A DNA stretch of 64,000 bases from Avena insularis. Lineage: Eukaryota; Streptophyta; Magnoliopsida; Poales; Poaceae. Positions 11,247 to 22,071 of the stretch are shown one piece after another. The number at the start of each line of letters is the position of its first letter. Position 1 is the first letter of the stretch. The notes under the pieces were generated by a model. It did no database searches. It was not told where the DNA came from and worked only from the letters and a program-made list of their open reading frames with translations. The DNA lies in NCBI GenBank assembly GCA_023614405.1, contig CM042690.1, positions 662,416,802 through 662,480,801 of the forward strand. Reading direction: 5' to 3'. A program made the position numbers and the translations under genes.

Positions 11247-11840
11247 GCCGAAGACCGGAGATTTTGTTGAAATCCTGTCGCATTGGTCCGATCGGGTGAA
11301 GCTCCGTGGACCGTGATGACGCCTTGGTCTGGCATCTTGAGTAGTAGGTATGCGTGGTGTGGGACGGCCAGAACCTTATGAATGCTACACGCCCCAGATG
11401 GCATGGTATTGTGACGGCCAGTCCACCACTTGAATTCTAGGCGCTCTGCCGAAAGTTGTCCAGCTTCAAGATGACGCCGAGCCCTATTTTGCCTGGGGAA
11501 GATGCCTTCCACGGGACAATGCCGTGGAACGTTGTGTCGATTGTTCCAGGCTGCATTGCGGGATCCATAGCTGCTAGAGTGCTTGCGAACATTAGGTTGA
11601 TGCCGCCGCCACCGCCCATGAAGACGCGACTCATCTCGAAGCCTCCAATCTGCGCCTCCGGCACCAGGCGGCATGACTGGGCGAGGATCTGACAAGGGTG
11701 ATCCGCGCGAGTGAATGTGATGCAGGACTCCGATCCGCTGAGGTACTCAGGGATTGCAGGCGGAGTTGCCACGGCCAAATTGATTTGTCGGGTGATTTTC
11801 TTCTGCACCCTGTTGGTTGGGCGTCCCTTCTGGATCATAT
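11247..11840 (-). pseudogene. Tat-A aspartic protease region (broken)
   Basis: Spread over two frames (11838-11437 and then 11695-11228). The flap and core are recognisable: GGFEMSRVFMGGGGGINLMF, where the family normally has Asp-Gly-Gly or Asp-Asn-Gly in the run of glycines, so the catalytic Asp appears changed to Gly. Downstream, in a second frame, VPHHAYLLLKMPDQGVITV matches the conserved tail after the usual LGRPA motif, which is itself scrambled. The protease would cut Gag-Pol; both the frameshift and the lost Asp make this copy inactive. Confidence 0.75.
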
Positions 11841-13834
11841 TTAGTGCTCCCTTTGGTGGGGGTATGAGACCCCGGCGTTGTTTTGCGCTGGTGCGACTGG
11901 TTGATTTGGGCCTCCAATAGGCGGCGGTAGGGGAGCTCCGTGTGCTATTTCACCTGGCGCAGGTGCGTTTCCGAACGCAGGAATTGGAGCTTGTTGCCTC
12001 ATCTGCACCATGCCTTCGCTGAGTTTCTGGAACTCGCGGCAGTCCTTGAGCATGTGGCTAGCTTTCTTTTTGCCATCTTGTTTGTCGATGTAGAAGTGGA
12101 TGGTGCATGGACCCGAAAGTTTGTCGAATGCTGAGGGTCCATTGTCGCGGTCGCGGCGTTGCCACGACTGCGTTGGTCGTCCGTTGTCGCGGAAGTTTCC
12201 GCTGCGGTATCCTCCGCTGTTGCGGCTGTTGTCGTTACGGCGGTCGGGCGAGCTGCGACCATGTCGGGTCCGTCGCGGTCCTCGTGACGCGATCTCCTCT
12301 TGTTGCGGCGTTCGCGTCTTCGTGAAGTCGTCCTCTTCATCTGATTGCGCCCGCTGGATGCAATCTTCGCCGTCTGCCCAACTGTTGGCGATTTCCATGA
12401 GGTGGTCAAGTGTCTTGGGCTTTACACGCCCAAGTTCTTCCTTGAAGTCTGGGCGCTTGACGCCGTCCCTGAAGGCGTCGATGGCCCTTTCTTCAGAGAT
12501 GTGTGCTGCGGAGTTCTTGGTTGTAGACCAGCGTAGTATGTACGAGCGAATAGATTCACCCGTTCTCTGAGTGCAGGCTCGCAACTCTTCGATTGAGGCG
12601 GGTCTCTTGCTGGTGCCTTTGAAATTTCGGATGAAGCTATAAGCGAGCTCCTCCCAGCTTCGGATGGATCCTGATGATAGGCTGCTAAGCCAAACCCGCG
12701 CCGTGCCTATCAGCAGCAGCTGAAGGCATTGCATGGCGGTTTCTTTGTTGCCTCCGTGAAGCTTGACGGATGACAGATGATCACTGAGCCAGGACTTTGG
12801 ATCTTGCGTGCCGTTGAACTTCGGAGTATCCGAAGGAAGCTTGAAGTTGCGTGGCATCTGTGTTCGCCGAACGGATCTGCTGAAGCATCGAGCCCCGCAG
12901 AGTTCTCCTTCGTCTTCATCCATCTCAGATTCAGACGAGCATGCGCGTTTAGCGCGTGCTTTGTCGATCTTGCGCTGTGTAAGCTTGTCTCTGGCGTCGT
13001 AGTCGCGTTTATGGCGGTTATAGCTCTTCTTCCTTCGAGGAAGATCGTGTTCCTCTTCATCTTCGGATGAGGGAGTGGGGCTCCGGTCGCGCCTGGCTGG
13101 AGCTTTCTTCTTCGGCTCCGTAGGAGCGTCTTCGTGGAGCGCAGCTCCGATTAGTCCTAGTCCGGTGAGTGCGGACCTATGCATGGCCCTTTTCGGGTCC
13201 CCCTCCGGAGGTGGGTGAGCCGCGAGATACGTGATGGCTGCCATGATCCCGGCTTGTGGCGTCTTGGGATGATGTTGCCGTCGGCGTCCATATCCATGAA
13301 CGATGTATGGAGAGTTGGTCACGCCACGCTCCTTGGTCCATGTTTTCCACCAGAGTGGTGCTTGTTTCCCTGGTTTCCGTTTGTGCTAGAGCCGGTCCTT
13401 TGGCGGAGAGCACAGCTCGTCACAGACCGGACTCGGAGGCTGCTTGCTTTGCGTTTGTCGGCGTCTCTGCATCTTAACTTGTTTCTTGTGCTCCTCGATG
13501 AGGAGGTAGTGGTATGCCATCGAGAGTCACGTGAGGAGTCCAGAGGTAGGACTATTTTGCTGCAACGGCGGGCGTGCTTGACCCATCCTTCTTTGCTAAG
13601 TTGGATGAGGTGGCCCCTGCTTTTCCCGTTTCGCCCGTTTCCACCGCTTCGTCCTGCGGGTTGGGGTTGGGCGCGGGTTAGGCGTTCCTCGTCGGTTTGG
13701 ATGATCGCGCGCATGATAGCGCCTGCAGATTGGTTGGCTGCTGCCGCAGCTTTCGGATCCAGAACCGTAGGTCCCTTCATCCGAAGGTGGATCGCACAGA
13801 TCGGAGTTGCAGCTGCTGCTGTTGTAGAACTCAT
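11841..13834 (-). pseudogene. Tat-A gag (one frameshift)
   Basis: Capsid protein. The likely start is the ATG at 13834 (MSSTTAAAATP); the first about 170 residues are in one frame, ending at 13319, and the rest runs from 13322 to 11841 in another, so one shift lies in the overlap region. The gag core is at about 12830-12590: FNGTQDPKSWLSDHL, ARVWLSSLSSGSI, SWEELAYSFIRNFKGT and RTGESIRSYILRW. A charged Arg-rich tail and a degenerate Cys/His segment (CTIHFYIDKQ, MLKDCREFQ) follow, then a Pro-rich end. Pol begins immediately downstream in a different frame. Confidence 0.88.
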
Positions 13835-14117
13835 CTGTTGATGGTGACGTGCGTAGCACGGGGTGTGGAGCCCACGAAGCGGGCCTGATTGACGGCACGG
13901 GCACCCGCTTCGGAGGCGGAGGTGCCGTTGTCCCACCGGAAGCAGAAGCTCCCGAACAGAATTTCGAGTCCGTCGCCTACGGGCTCGAAATCCTTCATGG
14001 TATCCGGCGAGTGGGCGGTGAAGTCGAAAGTGCCAAAGAGGAGGTGATTCTCCGTCGCCGCGGATTTGTAGATCGATCGGGTCGGAACCGTCACGACCGC
14101 ACAATCAGCAGCCCCAA
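13835..14117 (-). other. Tat-A leader between primer site and gag
   Basis: About 280 bp of untranslated leader, where packaging signals would be expected. No ORF has family support. Confidence 0.6.
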
Positions 14118-14135
14118 TTCCCACAGACGGCGCCA
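14118..14135 (-). other. Tat-A primer-binding site
   Basis: Minus strand TGGCGCCGTCTGTGGGAA, two bases inside the 5' LTR. The identical 18-mer with identical spacing is in Tat-B at 24480-24497. The first seven bases fit a tRNA CCA end; I do not assign the tRNA species. Confidence 0.85.
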
Positions 14136-14137
14136 AT

Positions 14138-14638
14138 TGACGAGGTTTAATCTCGTCAATGCCCATTGTTATGGACTTGGGTTTTGGAGAAGATGGGGAT
14201 GCTGGAGATCGTGGCACGGTTAACAGACAAGCAACCAGGGGACACGAGATTTACCCAGGTTCAGGCCCCCGGAGGGAAAACCCTACTCCTGCTTGTCTGC
14301 TCTTTGATTACGGCGGAACCGAAGGTTACATGGTGCGCAGATTCGATCTGGCGTGGATGCGTGTGCGAAAGTATGAGTCGAGTTGCCCTAGGACGTGCCC
14401 TCCTGGCCTTTATATAGACTTAGGCAGGTCCCGGGCGTAGTCCTAGTCGGTTACAAGTTCTAGGGTTTTACCCCTTTGAATTTCCTATCTCCTCTAGTCT
14501 TGCTCTCCAAGGATCCGAAGACGTCATGGGCCTTGGCCACCCGAAAATCTTCATGGGCCAGCGTATGTCTGCCGTGGGCCTTCCTTGGGCTGGACTAGGT
14601 ATGCTGAAGTTACGTACCCGTAGGGTATAACCATGTCA
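14138..14638 (-). repeat. Tat-A 5' LTR
   Basis: 501 bp, TG...CA ends. It drives the sense transcript on the minus strand. Bases 14639-14643 repeat gtagg. Confidence 0.92.
14407..14417 (-). promoter_or_regulatory. TATA box in Tat-A 5' LTR
   Basis: Minus strand CTATATAAAGG, correctly oriented for gag-pol and about 270 bp upstream of the inner LTR end. Also present in the 3' LTR (about 2285-2295). Confidence 0.7.
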
Positions 14639-14643
14639 GTAGG

Positions 14644-15220
14644 TTCAGCTGATAAAGTTTCGGTGGATATCAAAAGAAGATCAAAGCTAGAGATATCATT
14701 TTCTCTTACCCCTTTTTAAAAGGTTCTATTATTCGAGCTTTCCTCCCCCTTTTACAAAGAAAGTTAGCTTTATGCAAAGTAACCCCACTAGCCATAAGTT
14801 TTGCGGAGTACACCCTATACTCAGCCTTGCTTTGTTGATACTTTTGTAGCAGGTAAGTGTTACCACAGAAGAAGAGTTTGTTACAACATCGACATCGACG
14901 AGTAGCTTAGGGTTCCCGGTCGGCAGCCTGGAATCTATGGATTGGGACATCATCGTTATGCTTCAGGCCTCTTAGGCCATTTGTTAAGTTTTCTATACTT
15001 AATAGCATAATTTGCCTTCCGTTGTTTGATGTTTGTGATCGGTGACCTCTGCTTGTAATAATTTGGTTCTCTACTCAGTTATGAGCTTGCTGTAATAACT
15101 TTTGTGTCGTAGGGCCACTGTAATGTTACCGATTCTTTCTCTATATACTTCCGAGATTTAGGGTAGGCTTATATCGGACGAAGGTCTGGGATTTGTCTAG
15201 CCTTAATCCCGGGGGTGTCA
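14644..15220 (+). repeat. Host-CHR 5' LTR, remainder
   Basis: Continues the LTR beyond Tat-A and ends at gggggtgtca, directly before the tRNA-Met primer site. The segment resembles an R/U5 region, with short TA-rich blocks and no ORF. The matching end of the 3' LTR lies outside the window, about 610 bases beyond position 64000. Confidence 0.8.
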
Positions 15221-15227
15221 TAGGTTT

Positions 15228-15240
15228 TGGTATCTGAGCA
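15228..15240 (+). other. Host-CHR primer-binding site (tRNA-iMet type)
   Basis: tggtatctgagca, one base off the common plant tggtatcagagc(a) primer site, eight bases inside the LTR end. Confidence 0.8.
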
Positions 15241-16875
15241 GTACCGACTGTAGGAAAACCTTTCTATTGGTCGATGTTGAGTCTAGTGTTTGCGAAAACT
15301 ATTTGAAAGCCGAAAATTATTTGCGAAAACTCTTGTATGCTTCTTTTTCTCCTTATCTAGTTTTGCTCTAACTCTGGGTCATCTTATCTTGTGTTGATTT
15401 TGGAAAAGAATTTACTATCTCGACTCGTCTTTTAAAACTTAGGTGCCTTTTTGGCATGACGTTTCTCAACCAGTTGATCTAGTGTTGAGTTCTCCAGAGT
15501 CAGTTGTGTGAGTTCCTTGTTTCCCTTGGCTCTGCTTCAGTTGAGATATTCCTTTCCATCATGATCTCTCTATCTTATGGGTCCACAACATTGTGTTGAG
15601 GGTTCCATAGTGTTCTGTTCAAGGCTTCGAGGTTTCCTTTCGCCTCGTGTGCCTCCTTTTTGTTTGTTTGGGTACTTCAGAAGTTGTATCTTCTCCTGGA
15701 AGCTACCTCGTAAATACTACCTTATGGTACCCTTTGTACTGCTAAAATAGTAGTTACTTCTTTCTCGGGTTTTAACCCTTGGACTTGAACCGAAGATCCC
15801 GGATTATGCTAGATTCTGCTGATGTAAATCTTGCACATGAAGCTGACCTTTAACCCAAGATCCATTTTGTTGTCCATGTTGTTAATGTCTAAACATTACT
15901 TCAGGATGGCTAGTATCCTCTGGTATAGCCTTCAAGCTTGTGGTTATTGTCGCGATTGAATTATGATAATTAAGGACTTCCCCTACCACACGCTATGGCA
16001 GATGTTCTTTAATGGAACCAAATAGATCACGACAAGAGTACTCCTTGTGAGTTTCGCATCTTCACCCATGACTCTGCCACACCTACCTTTTCTATGCATC
16101 TGTCCTCGGAAGATTGTTGACTTATGCATCCATATCTCGGGATTACATCCTGAGCATGTTCCTTTTCCCTTGTTGTTTCTGACCTTTGTCTATCAGTTGT
16201 TAGCCAAGTAGTAAATGCGCATCGAGGTCTTTCGATGCAAGATACTCTTGTGGTCTGTCAAACAAACCATCTCGGGATGTCAGGAGAAAAAAAACTCAAG
16301 TACCTTGTCATATCTACGACCAGGTCAAAGTGTTGTAATCCACAGGTCTTCAGTTCTGTTCTACCTTAAAGTATCACAGTCCTTTACACTAAGAGGTCGT
16401 GCCGAGTTTTGCGACCCTCTTAATGAAGTGATGCTCTTACACATATTTACCACTCTTCCTTCGAGATTTCGTGCTCGTGAATGATGCGTGTGCGTAATAA
16501 TGTGTCCATCTGAGATTCTTAGCAATCATTATTGCTTTGGACCTCAACAAGGACATTTGTGTCATTCTTAGCGTGATGGTTAGCCTATTACTAAGCAAAG
16601 GATGATTGTGCTACCAAGTCTGCTATTCTGGTACACTCTCTCTTCAGTCAAAGATTTAGGCTAATGCCAAAGCTCTGAGACTATGTCTTCTTGCCTTACT
16701 AAGCAAGTTTCCTCTCGAACTAAGTGACATATCGGTGGTTCGTGATATTGTAGATGTCCTTCTAGAATTATTGCCTTGTTGCCACATGACCGTGATGTCA
16801 AGTTCTTGAGCAAGCAAGTTCTCTAAACTGCTTCCTTCTCCAAGAATCCATACTAGATACCCCTGAACTAGTTGG
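15241..16875 (+). pseudogene. Host-CHR decayed 5' interior (gag/protease position)
   Basis: Sits between the primer site and the RT remnant, where gag and protease belong. I find no gag core, zinc knuckle or protease motif, and only short chance ORFs. Composition is T-rich. Either gag and protease have decayed beyond recognition or they were replaced. Confidence 0.5.
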
Positions 16876-17522
16876 TTGAGCTTAAACAACAACTTGGAGA
16901 GTTGTAAGACAAAAGTTCTATCAAACTTGTTCCTCTTAAAGGGATATCTAGTTTTGTTCGTGTTGAAGAAAGATAGTGTTTCCTCCGTGGGAATGTTATC
17001 GTCCCCCACCTTTGATTTGATACGGGCTATCGTCAAATCAAACTTAGTCCTAGGGACTATCCTGGTGATGTATTTATTCGTGATGTTTCACCTGGGTACA
17101 TCTTCAGGTTCTTTGGTCTGACCAATAATTTTTGCCTTGTTCATGACATATGAGTCCATCTTCTCAGAGTGTCTCGATAAGTTTGTTGTTGAGCCCATCG
17201 ATGACATCCTTATCTCCTCCATGTTAGACAAGCTACATATGGAACAGTTGGCATTAATGTTGGAAACTTTTGAGAACCATCTTCGTGTTATCTCGAAGGA
17301 TGTGTTCTGGATGTTAGAAGTAACCTTCTTTGGTTCACGTGTAATAGTTGAAAGAAGTCGTCGTGGATTCGAGAAGAGTTATCTTTGTTTTCTCGAGAAT
17401 CGTTTCAAATCAGTCAAGCATGTGCGGAGTATCCTTGATATAGTAGGTTGATACCTCCACATTTCAAGAACATCCTCTAAGCATGCTAAGCCACTTATGA
17501 TTTGTCATGGAAGAGAAGAAGT
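16876..17522 (+). pseudogene. Host-CHR reverse transcriptase remnant
   Basis: Recognisable by pieces in shifting frames. At 16878 LKQQLGEL followed by a stop and DK matches the usual start of chromovirus RT. At about 17011-17040, restoring one missing base gives D-L-x-S-G-Y-x-Q-I-K. At 17137-17451 an open stretch has LDKFVVEPIDDILIS, where the family has FIDDILIYS at the catalytic site, followed by RT thumb remnants (FWMLEVTFFGSRVI) and VRSILDIVG before Tat-B interrupts. The segment between the first two motifs is deleted. Similarity to intact chromovirus RT is low, far lower than the LTR-LTR similarity would predict. Confidence 0.75.
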
Positions 17523-17527
17523 CCTAC

Positions 17528-18090
17528 TGACGAGGGTTTAACTCATCAATGCCCATTGTTATGGACTTGGGTTTTGGAGTAGGAGGGAGCGCTGGAAGTC
17601 TCGATTGGCTAGCAAACAAGCACACAAGGACGCAAGGTTTACCCAGGTTCAGGCCTCGTAGAGGACCCTACTCCTGCTTGTCTACTCTTGATTGATCATG
17701 ATCCGAAGGATTACAATGTCGCCGATGGCGATGTATGCGCAGATTGGATCTGGTGGGTGTTGTCTAGATCTATTGTAGGAGTCGCGATGTCTAGATCTAT
17801 TATGGCGTAGAGTGTTGCGATTGAGAGGTTGCCTTCTCGTTGGACCCTCCTAGCCTTTATATATGGAGAGGCTAGGTCTCAGGTACCAATACGAGTTGGT
17901 TACAAGTTGTATTCAAACTCTATTCTTGAGGTTTCCTTGTCTTGTGCATTTGGGAGTCCGTGTCCATATGGGCTTCATATCACTCGAACCGTCATAGGCG
18001 TCATGAACCTTGGAAATTCGTCAAGTGGACCTTCCATCGAGCCGCACTAGGTAGGCTGTAGTCGAGTGCCTATTGGGCATACCCATGTCA
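17528..18090 (-). repeat. Tat-B 3' LTR
   Basis: 563 bp, starts tgacgaggg and ends cccatgtca. The purine-tract position beside it reads CACTCGAGGGCTAC on the minus strand (18091-18104). Confidence 0.92.
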
Positions 18091-18688
18091 GTAGCCCTCG
18101 AGTGTCCATGTGAATCGTAGATTCGTATGGAGACTCAGAAGTCTTGATCTTTGCATTAGGATGTTGGAGTCGACAATTGTGTCGAGTGCGAAGCACTTCA
18201 CCCGGAAGTTCATCGGGTCAGTCGAATTTGTAGTAGTTCATAGGGATGATGGTAAACGTGCCTGGTGCGCTCGACGGATCGGGACCAGTTAATTGCTCCA
18301 GGGCAAAAAAACGCTACCTACTCAAACTCGAGTCCCCGGACTCGAATTCGGAAATTGCTGGCGTAATTCGACTCAGGCCGCGGAGGTGTTATAGAGTTGA
18401 ATCCCAGTGTATAAGTGTGAGCACTCGACGCGTCCATCAAGGCTTATTTCATCGTACCTGCAGGCACGGATTATTTCTGGTAGAGCGTAGCAGGTTCATT
18501 GCCAGGCCTTCTTCAGGTCTTATCTTCATGCTACAAGCGTGGCATCCGAATTTTTTGTCATCATGGAGATGATTCGGGTAGCCTAGGAGACGTAATCTCA
18601 TTGTAGGTAAAATATGAGGCGAAGTCGCCATAGCATTCTAGTGTGGATGTTATCAACACACAGTACGATGTACAAGCAAAAATAATCA
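18091..18688 (-). other. Tat-B 3' interior homologous to Tat-A spacer
   Basis: Non-coding. Blocks such as gcgtaattcgactca (18361-18375) and aatcgtagattcg (18114-18126) also occur just inside the 3' LTR of Tat-A (2715-2730 and 2530-2542), in the same order. Confidence 0.7.
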
Positions 18689-19205
18689 TAGGGTGCGCGG
18701 CCAGCGCTCCCTATGGGAGTAGCCCCCGAGTGCCTATTCGAGTCGTTGACTCGAGTGGGGACTAAAAACATTTTGCGTCTGCTATCATCTTTTATTGCTT
18801 GTTTCAGTCGAATATGTCTTCAGCGCTCCCTATGGGAGTAACCCGAAGTCCACTATCGAATCGTAGATTTGAGTGAAGGGTTTTCATGATGCTTGGATAT
18901 CTTCACAAATTTCTTCGAGTGCGCGGCCAGCGCTCCCTATGGGAGTAGCCCCCGCGTCCTTAGTGGAATCGTGGATTCGAGTGAGGATTCAGAGCGTGTC
19001 ACCCGAGGATCTTGTATATGCGCGACCAGCGCTCTAGTTTAGAGTAGCCCCCGAGTGTCTGGCGGAGTCGTAGACTCGGGCAGAGACTCGAGACTTGTAT
19101 CTTGAAGTGGTAGTCGAAAATCATGCGAGGAGAAACCATTCAGTCGGGTGCGTCACTAGCACCGCGTCTATCGGGTGCGTGGCCAACGCCATATCTATCG
19201 GGTGC
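18689..19205. repeat. Array of PPT-like hairpin motifs in Tat-B
   Basis: Four clear copies about 100-130 bp apart (near 18700, 18822, 18928 and 19028) of agcgctccctatgggagtag followed by cccccgagt and a cgtagactcga-like box, then two or three short gggtgcgt remnants to 19205. The ctccctatgggag core is an inverted repeat with a 3-base loop. On the minus strand each copy contains ACTCGGGGGCTAC, like the polypurine tract. Confidence 0.75.
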
Positions 19206-19739
19206 GTGTAGCATCAAGCGATGCAACCATCCGAGGAGGGACTCGACTCGGGTCTTGAGTGTATGTTGTAGCTAGTTGTTTTGTCGACTCCTGTTGGAGG
19301 ACCCGATAGAATAGCTCGACGCAATCGACAGCCTCATAATATGCATAAAATATTAAGAATTGTGAAGTACTTGTATCTTGTAAAGAAATATTTTCCTGCT
19401 GACTTGTAAAGTAAGATTCTGGTGCCAATCGAGTCGACACTTTTGCACTGTATGCTAGGCATTTTCGTTAGCCTGATTACCCTTAGTCTCATTACCTTGC
19501 CAAGGCACTCGGAGTTCAAGGATTTGACGGTCAGGCAGAATCAGCCACTCGGGCTGTCGCGTATGAGGTGCTCGAGTGCGTGGAGTCGATGGCACATTAG
19601 GTTACTCGAAGAGGGCGCAGCCCTCGAGTGTTTCGAGTGCGAGTTAAAAAAGAATCAGCTCTAAGTAGAGGGAAACTTAGCTTTATTGGTAGTTGTCGTG
19701 GACGAAGTCAATGCAATCGCGAACGTAGTTGACGCGGCT
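19206..19739. other. Tat-B interior, non-coding
   Basis: No ORF with family support. It contains scattered ctcgag and gtcgac-like boxes similar to those in the flanking arrays. Confidence 0.5.
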
Positions 19740-20567
19740 ACGGGTCACGTGATGGATTCGAAGACTCAGTAGATCGGCGGAGTCGAAGACCGCAGCGGGT
19801 CACTGCAGCATGGTGTCGCAACCGAGGGAGACCCCGAGTCCTTGGATTAGAAGACCGCAGCGGGTCGATAGATCCAAAGACTGCAGCGGGTCGCTAGAGC
19901 CGAAGGAGCCCCCGAGTGTAGAGTCGATGTGATCGATGTGGTCGAGGTGGCGTTCGACGCGACAGCGAGTCACGTGACAGATGGGGTCGCGTGGTGGACA
20001 AAGTCGACGTGGTAGCTGGTCGCATGGTGGAGTCGAAGATTGTAGCGGGTCACCGGAGTCGGAGGACGCGGCAGGTCGCTGTAGAGGAGCGAGCCCTCGG
20101 GTCTCTGGAGCTGAAGATCGCAGAGCATCGTCGATGTCGAGGAAGCCCCCAAGTCGCGGTCGCTAAAGCTGATGCGGCCGGTCGCTGCAATAGAAGATCA
20201 TATCGGGTCGCTGCATCCGAAGGATGCAGCGGGTCACCGCAGTCGAAGGAGTCCCCGAGTATAGATTCGATGTGGTCAATGGAGTCGAGGCGGCGTTTGA
20301 TAGCGAATGCGGCAGACCGGAGTCGACGCGACAGCAGGTCGCCGAATCCGATGGCAGCAGTAGTTTGTCGCAACCGAAAATTGCAGAAGGTCACCGTAGT
20401 CGAAGAATACAATAGGTCGTCGGGGTCGAGGACCACAACGGGTGACGTGGCGAGGTTGGCGCAACCGCCATGTGCAGAGTTAGCGCAGTCGCAAGAGTCG
20501 ATACAACAGATGTATGGTCCGGTTGATGGAGTCGTGTGGCAGACGATGTCGATGTGGAGGAGTCGGA
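19740..20567. repeat. Degenerate short-period repeat region of Tat-B
   Basis: Dozens of imperfect copies of a motif near gaagaccgcagcgggtcgc at roughly 30-60 bp spacing (19791, 19850, 19880, 20036, 20205 and others), interspersed with gtcgatgtggtcga. It resumes after Ath-1 at 23740-23850. Open frames across it arise from the repeat and have no family support. Confidence 0.65.
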
Positions 20568-20572
20568 CGGTC

Positions 20573-22071
20573 TGATGACCCACAAGTATAGGGGGTGTAT
20601 CGCAGTATTTTCGAGAAGTAACAGTGTCGAACCCAACGAGGAGCAGAAGGTGCTGGCTAGTGGTATGGATCAGGAATTCTCTGCAAATACTTAGCAAACA
20701 AATTTTTAGGGTTTTTTGATAAAGCAAATAAACAAAGTACGAGTAAATAAAAGACAGTAGGAATAAATGCAGCAAGTGGCCCAATCCTTTATGCAGCAAA
20801 GGACAAGCCGGTTGTATTACTTAAGATGACCAAACGTTCTCGAAGACACATGGGAAGACTGTCAAGTGCTTTCGCTTCATATAGTTGATTAATCTTCTTT
20901 AGCTTGCTAAGTGTTGCGTGGGTGAACCTATGCTAATGTACCGCCCCATCCAAGACTAATACATACTTGTTATTATACCCCTTGCAAACATCCGTAAGTA
21001 CAAGAAAGTAATTAAGGTAGAAACCTAACTACAGCTTTAAACTCTAAGACCCTTACGTCCCTTGTGCAATGGTTTCCTAACGGGGGTTCAGGTTTCTGTC
21101 ACTCCGGCAACCCCTACGATTAGTAGCCAAATACACAATGCATTCCCCTAGGCCCATATAGGTGAAGTGTCATGTAGTCGACCATGACACCACTATAAGA
21201 AGTACACCACAACTTAAATAACAATCTATTGAATCTTTCTCAACGCAACTCCACTACTAACAACAAGACTTCTCCCATGTCCTCAAGAACAAAACGAACT
21301 ACTCACAAGACATCATATGGATCATGATCAGAGATGGAATAATGATGTATAACAATATGAACATAAATAATAATTCAATGGTTCACTCAATAGCATTAAC
21401 TACAAAGAGTAATCAACACCGGGAAAGTTTCCCCTATGAACTATGCAAGATTCAACGCAATTGTTACAACAATATGGAGATGGTGATGACGGTGCTGATG
21501 GTGGTGATGATGATGATGATCCCGATGAAGTCCAACTTGATGGTGGTGTTGATGGCGACGATCTCCCCTCTCCGGGAAGGAATTCCCTCGGCAGAAATCT
21601 GTCTGCCAGAGAGATCTTTCTCTCTCGGTGTTTTCCGCCCTGCAGAGGCAGCGAAATCTTTTTGTGGTCGCTCCCCAAGTCTTAGGGTTTCGGGAGGTTG
21701 ATATACGCTAGAGGGGAGAGGCTGGAGTGGGCCAGGGTGGCCACACCACCTCCTGGCGCGGCCTAGGGCTGCCCGTGCCATGGGGTGGTGTGGGGCCCCT
21801 GTGGCCCATCTCCACTCCATCTTCTGGCATCCTTAGTCTTCTGGAAAAATAGGATTTTCCGTATATTTTCCTGGATTTTCTGATTTTCGCGAATTTTGCC
21901 TCCAAACAACACCTTTTCCATCAGAATCCTGACTGCAGCGGTCCATGCTCCAAAAGTCATCAACCATGCAAAAAGAGATGAAATAACATAAGTATCACCT
22001 CTCAGTATGAAATATATCAATGAATAATAGTGAATTAAGACATAGAATAGTGATGCAAAATGGACGTATCA
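20573..22071 (-). repeat. Ath-1 3' LTR
   Basis: 1499 bp from tgatgaccc to gacgtatca on the plus strand. Same LTR family as Ath-3 and Ath-4. It has a GAT-type trinucleotide run at about 21478-21525. Confidence 0.92.

Larger units (their letters stand above)
2016..14638 (-). mobile_element. Tat-A: full-length Tat-lineage gypsy element with antisense gene
   Basis: Inserted in the Host-CHR 5' LTR with target duplication gtagg at 2011-2015 and 14639-14643. LTRs are 2016-2511 (3') and 14138-14638 (5'), with about twenty differences by eye. On the minus strand the order is 5' LTR, primer site, gag, protease, RT, RNase H, archaeal-type RNase H and integrase, then a convergent plus-strand gene at 3769-7508, a spacer with repeated motifs and the 3' LTR. 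The second RNase H and the extra antisense ORF are hallmarks of the Tat (Retand/RIRE2/Grande-type) lineage. Frameshifts in gag, protease and integrase make this copy defective. Confidence 0.92.

Noticed and set aside
9669..13841. Plus-strand frames across Tat-A gag-pol
   Set aside because: Shadows of the minus-strand genes, without introns or domain similarity.
14118..14135. tRNA gene fragments at primer sites
   Set aside because: Only 13-18 bases complementary to tRNA 3' ends; these are primer-binding sites.
19991..20799. Long overlapping frames in the Tat-B repeat region (both strands)
   Set aside because: Arise from short repeats lacking stops; no domain, and one frame crosses the Ath-1 boundary.
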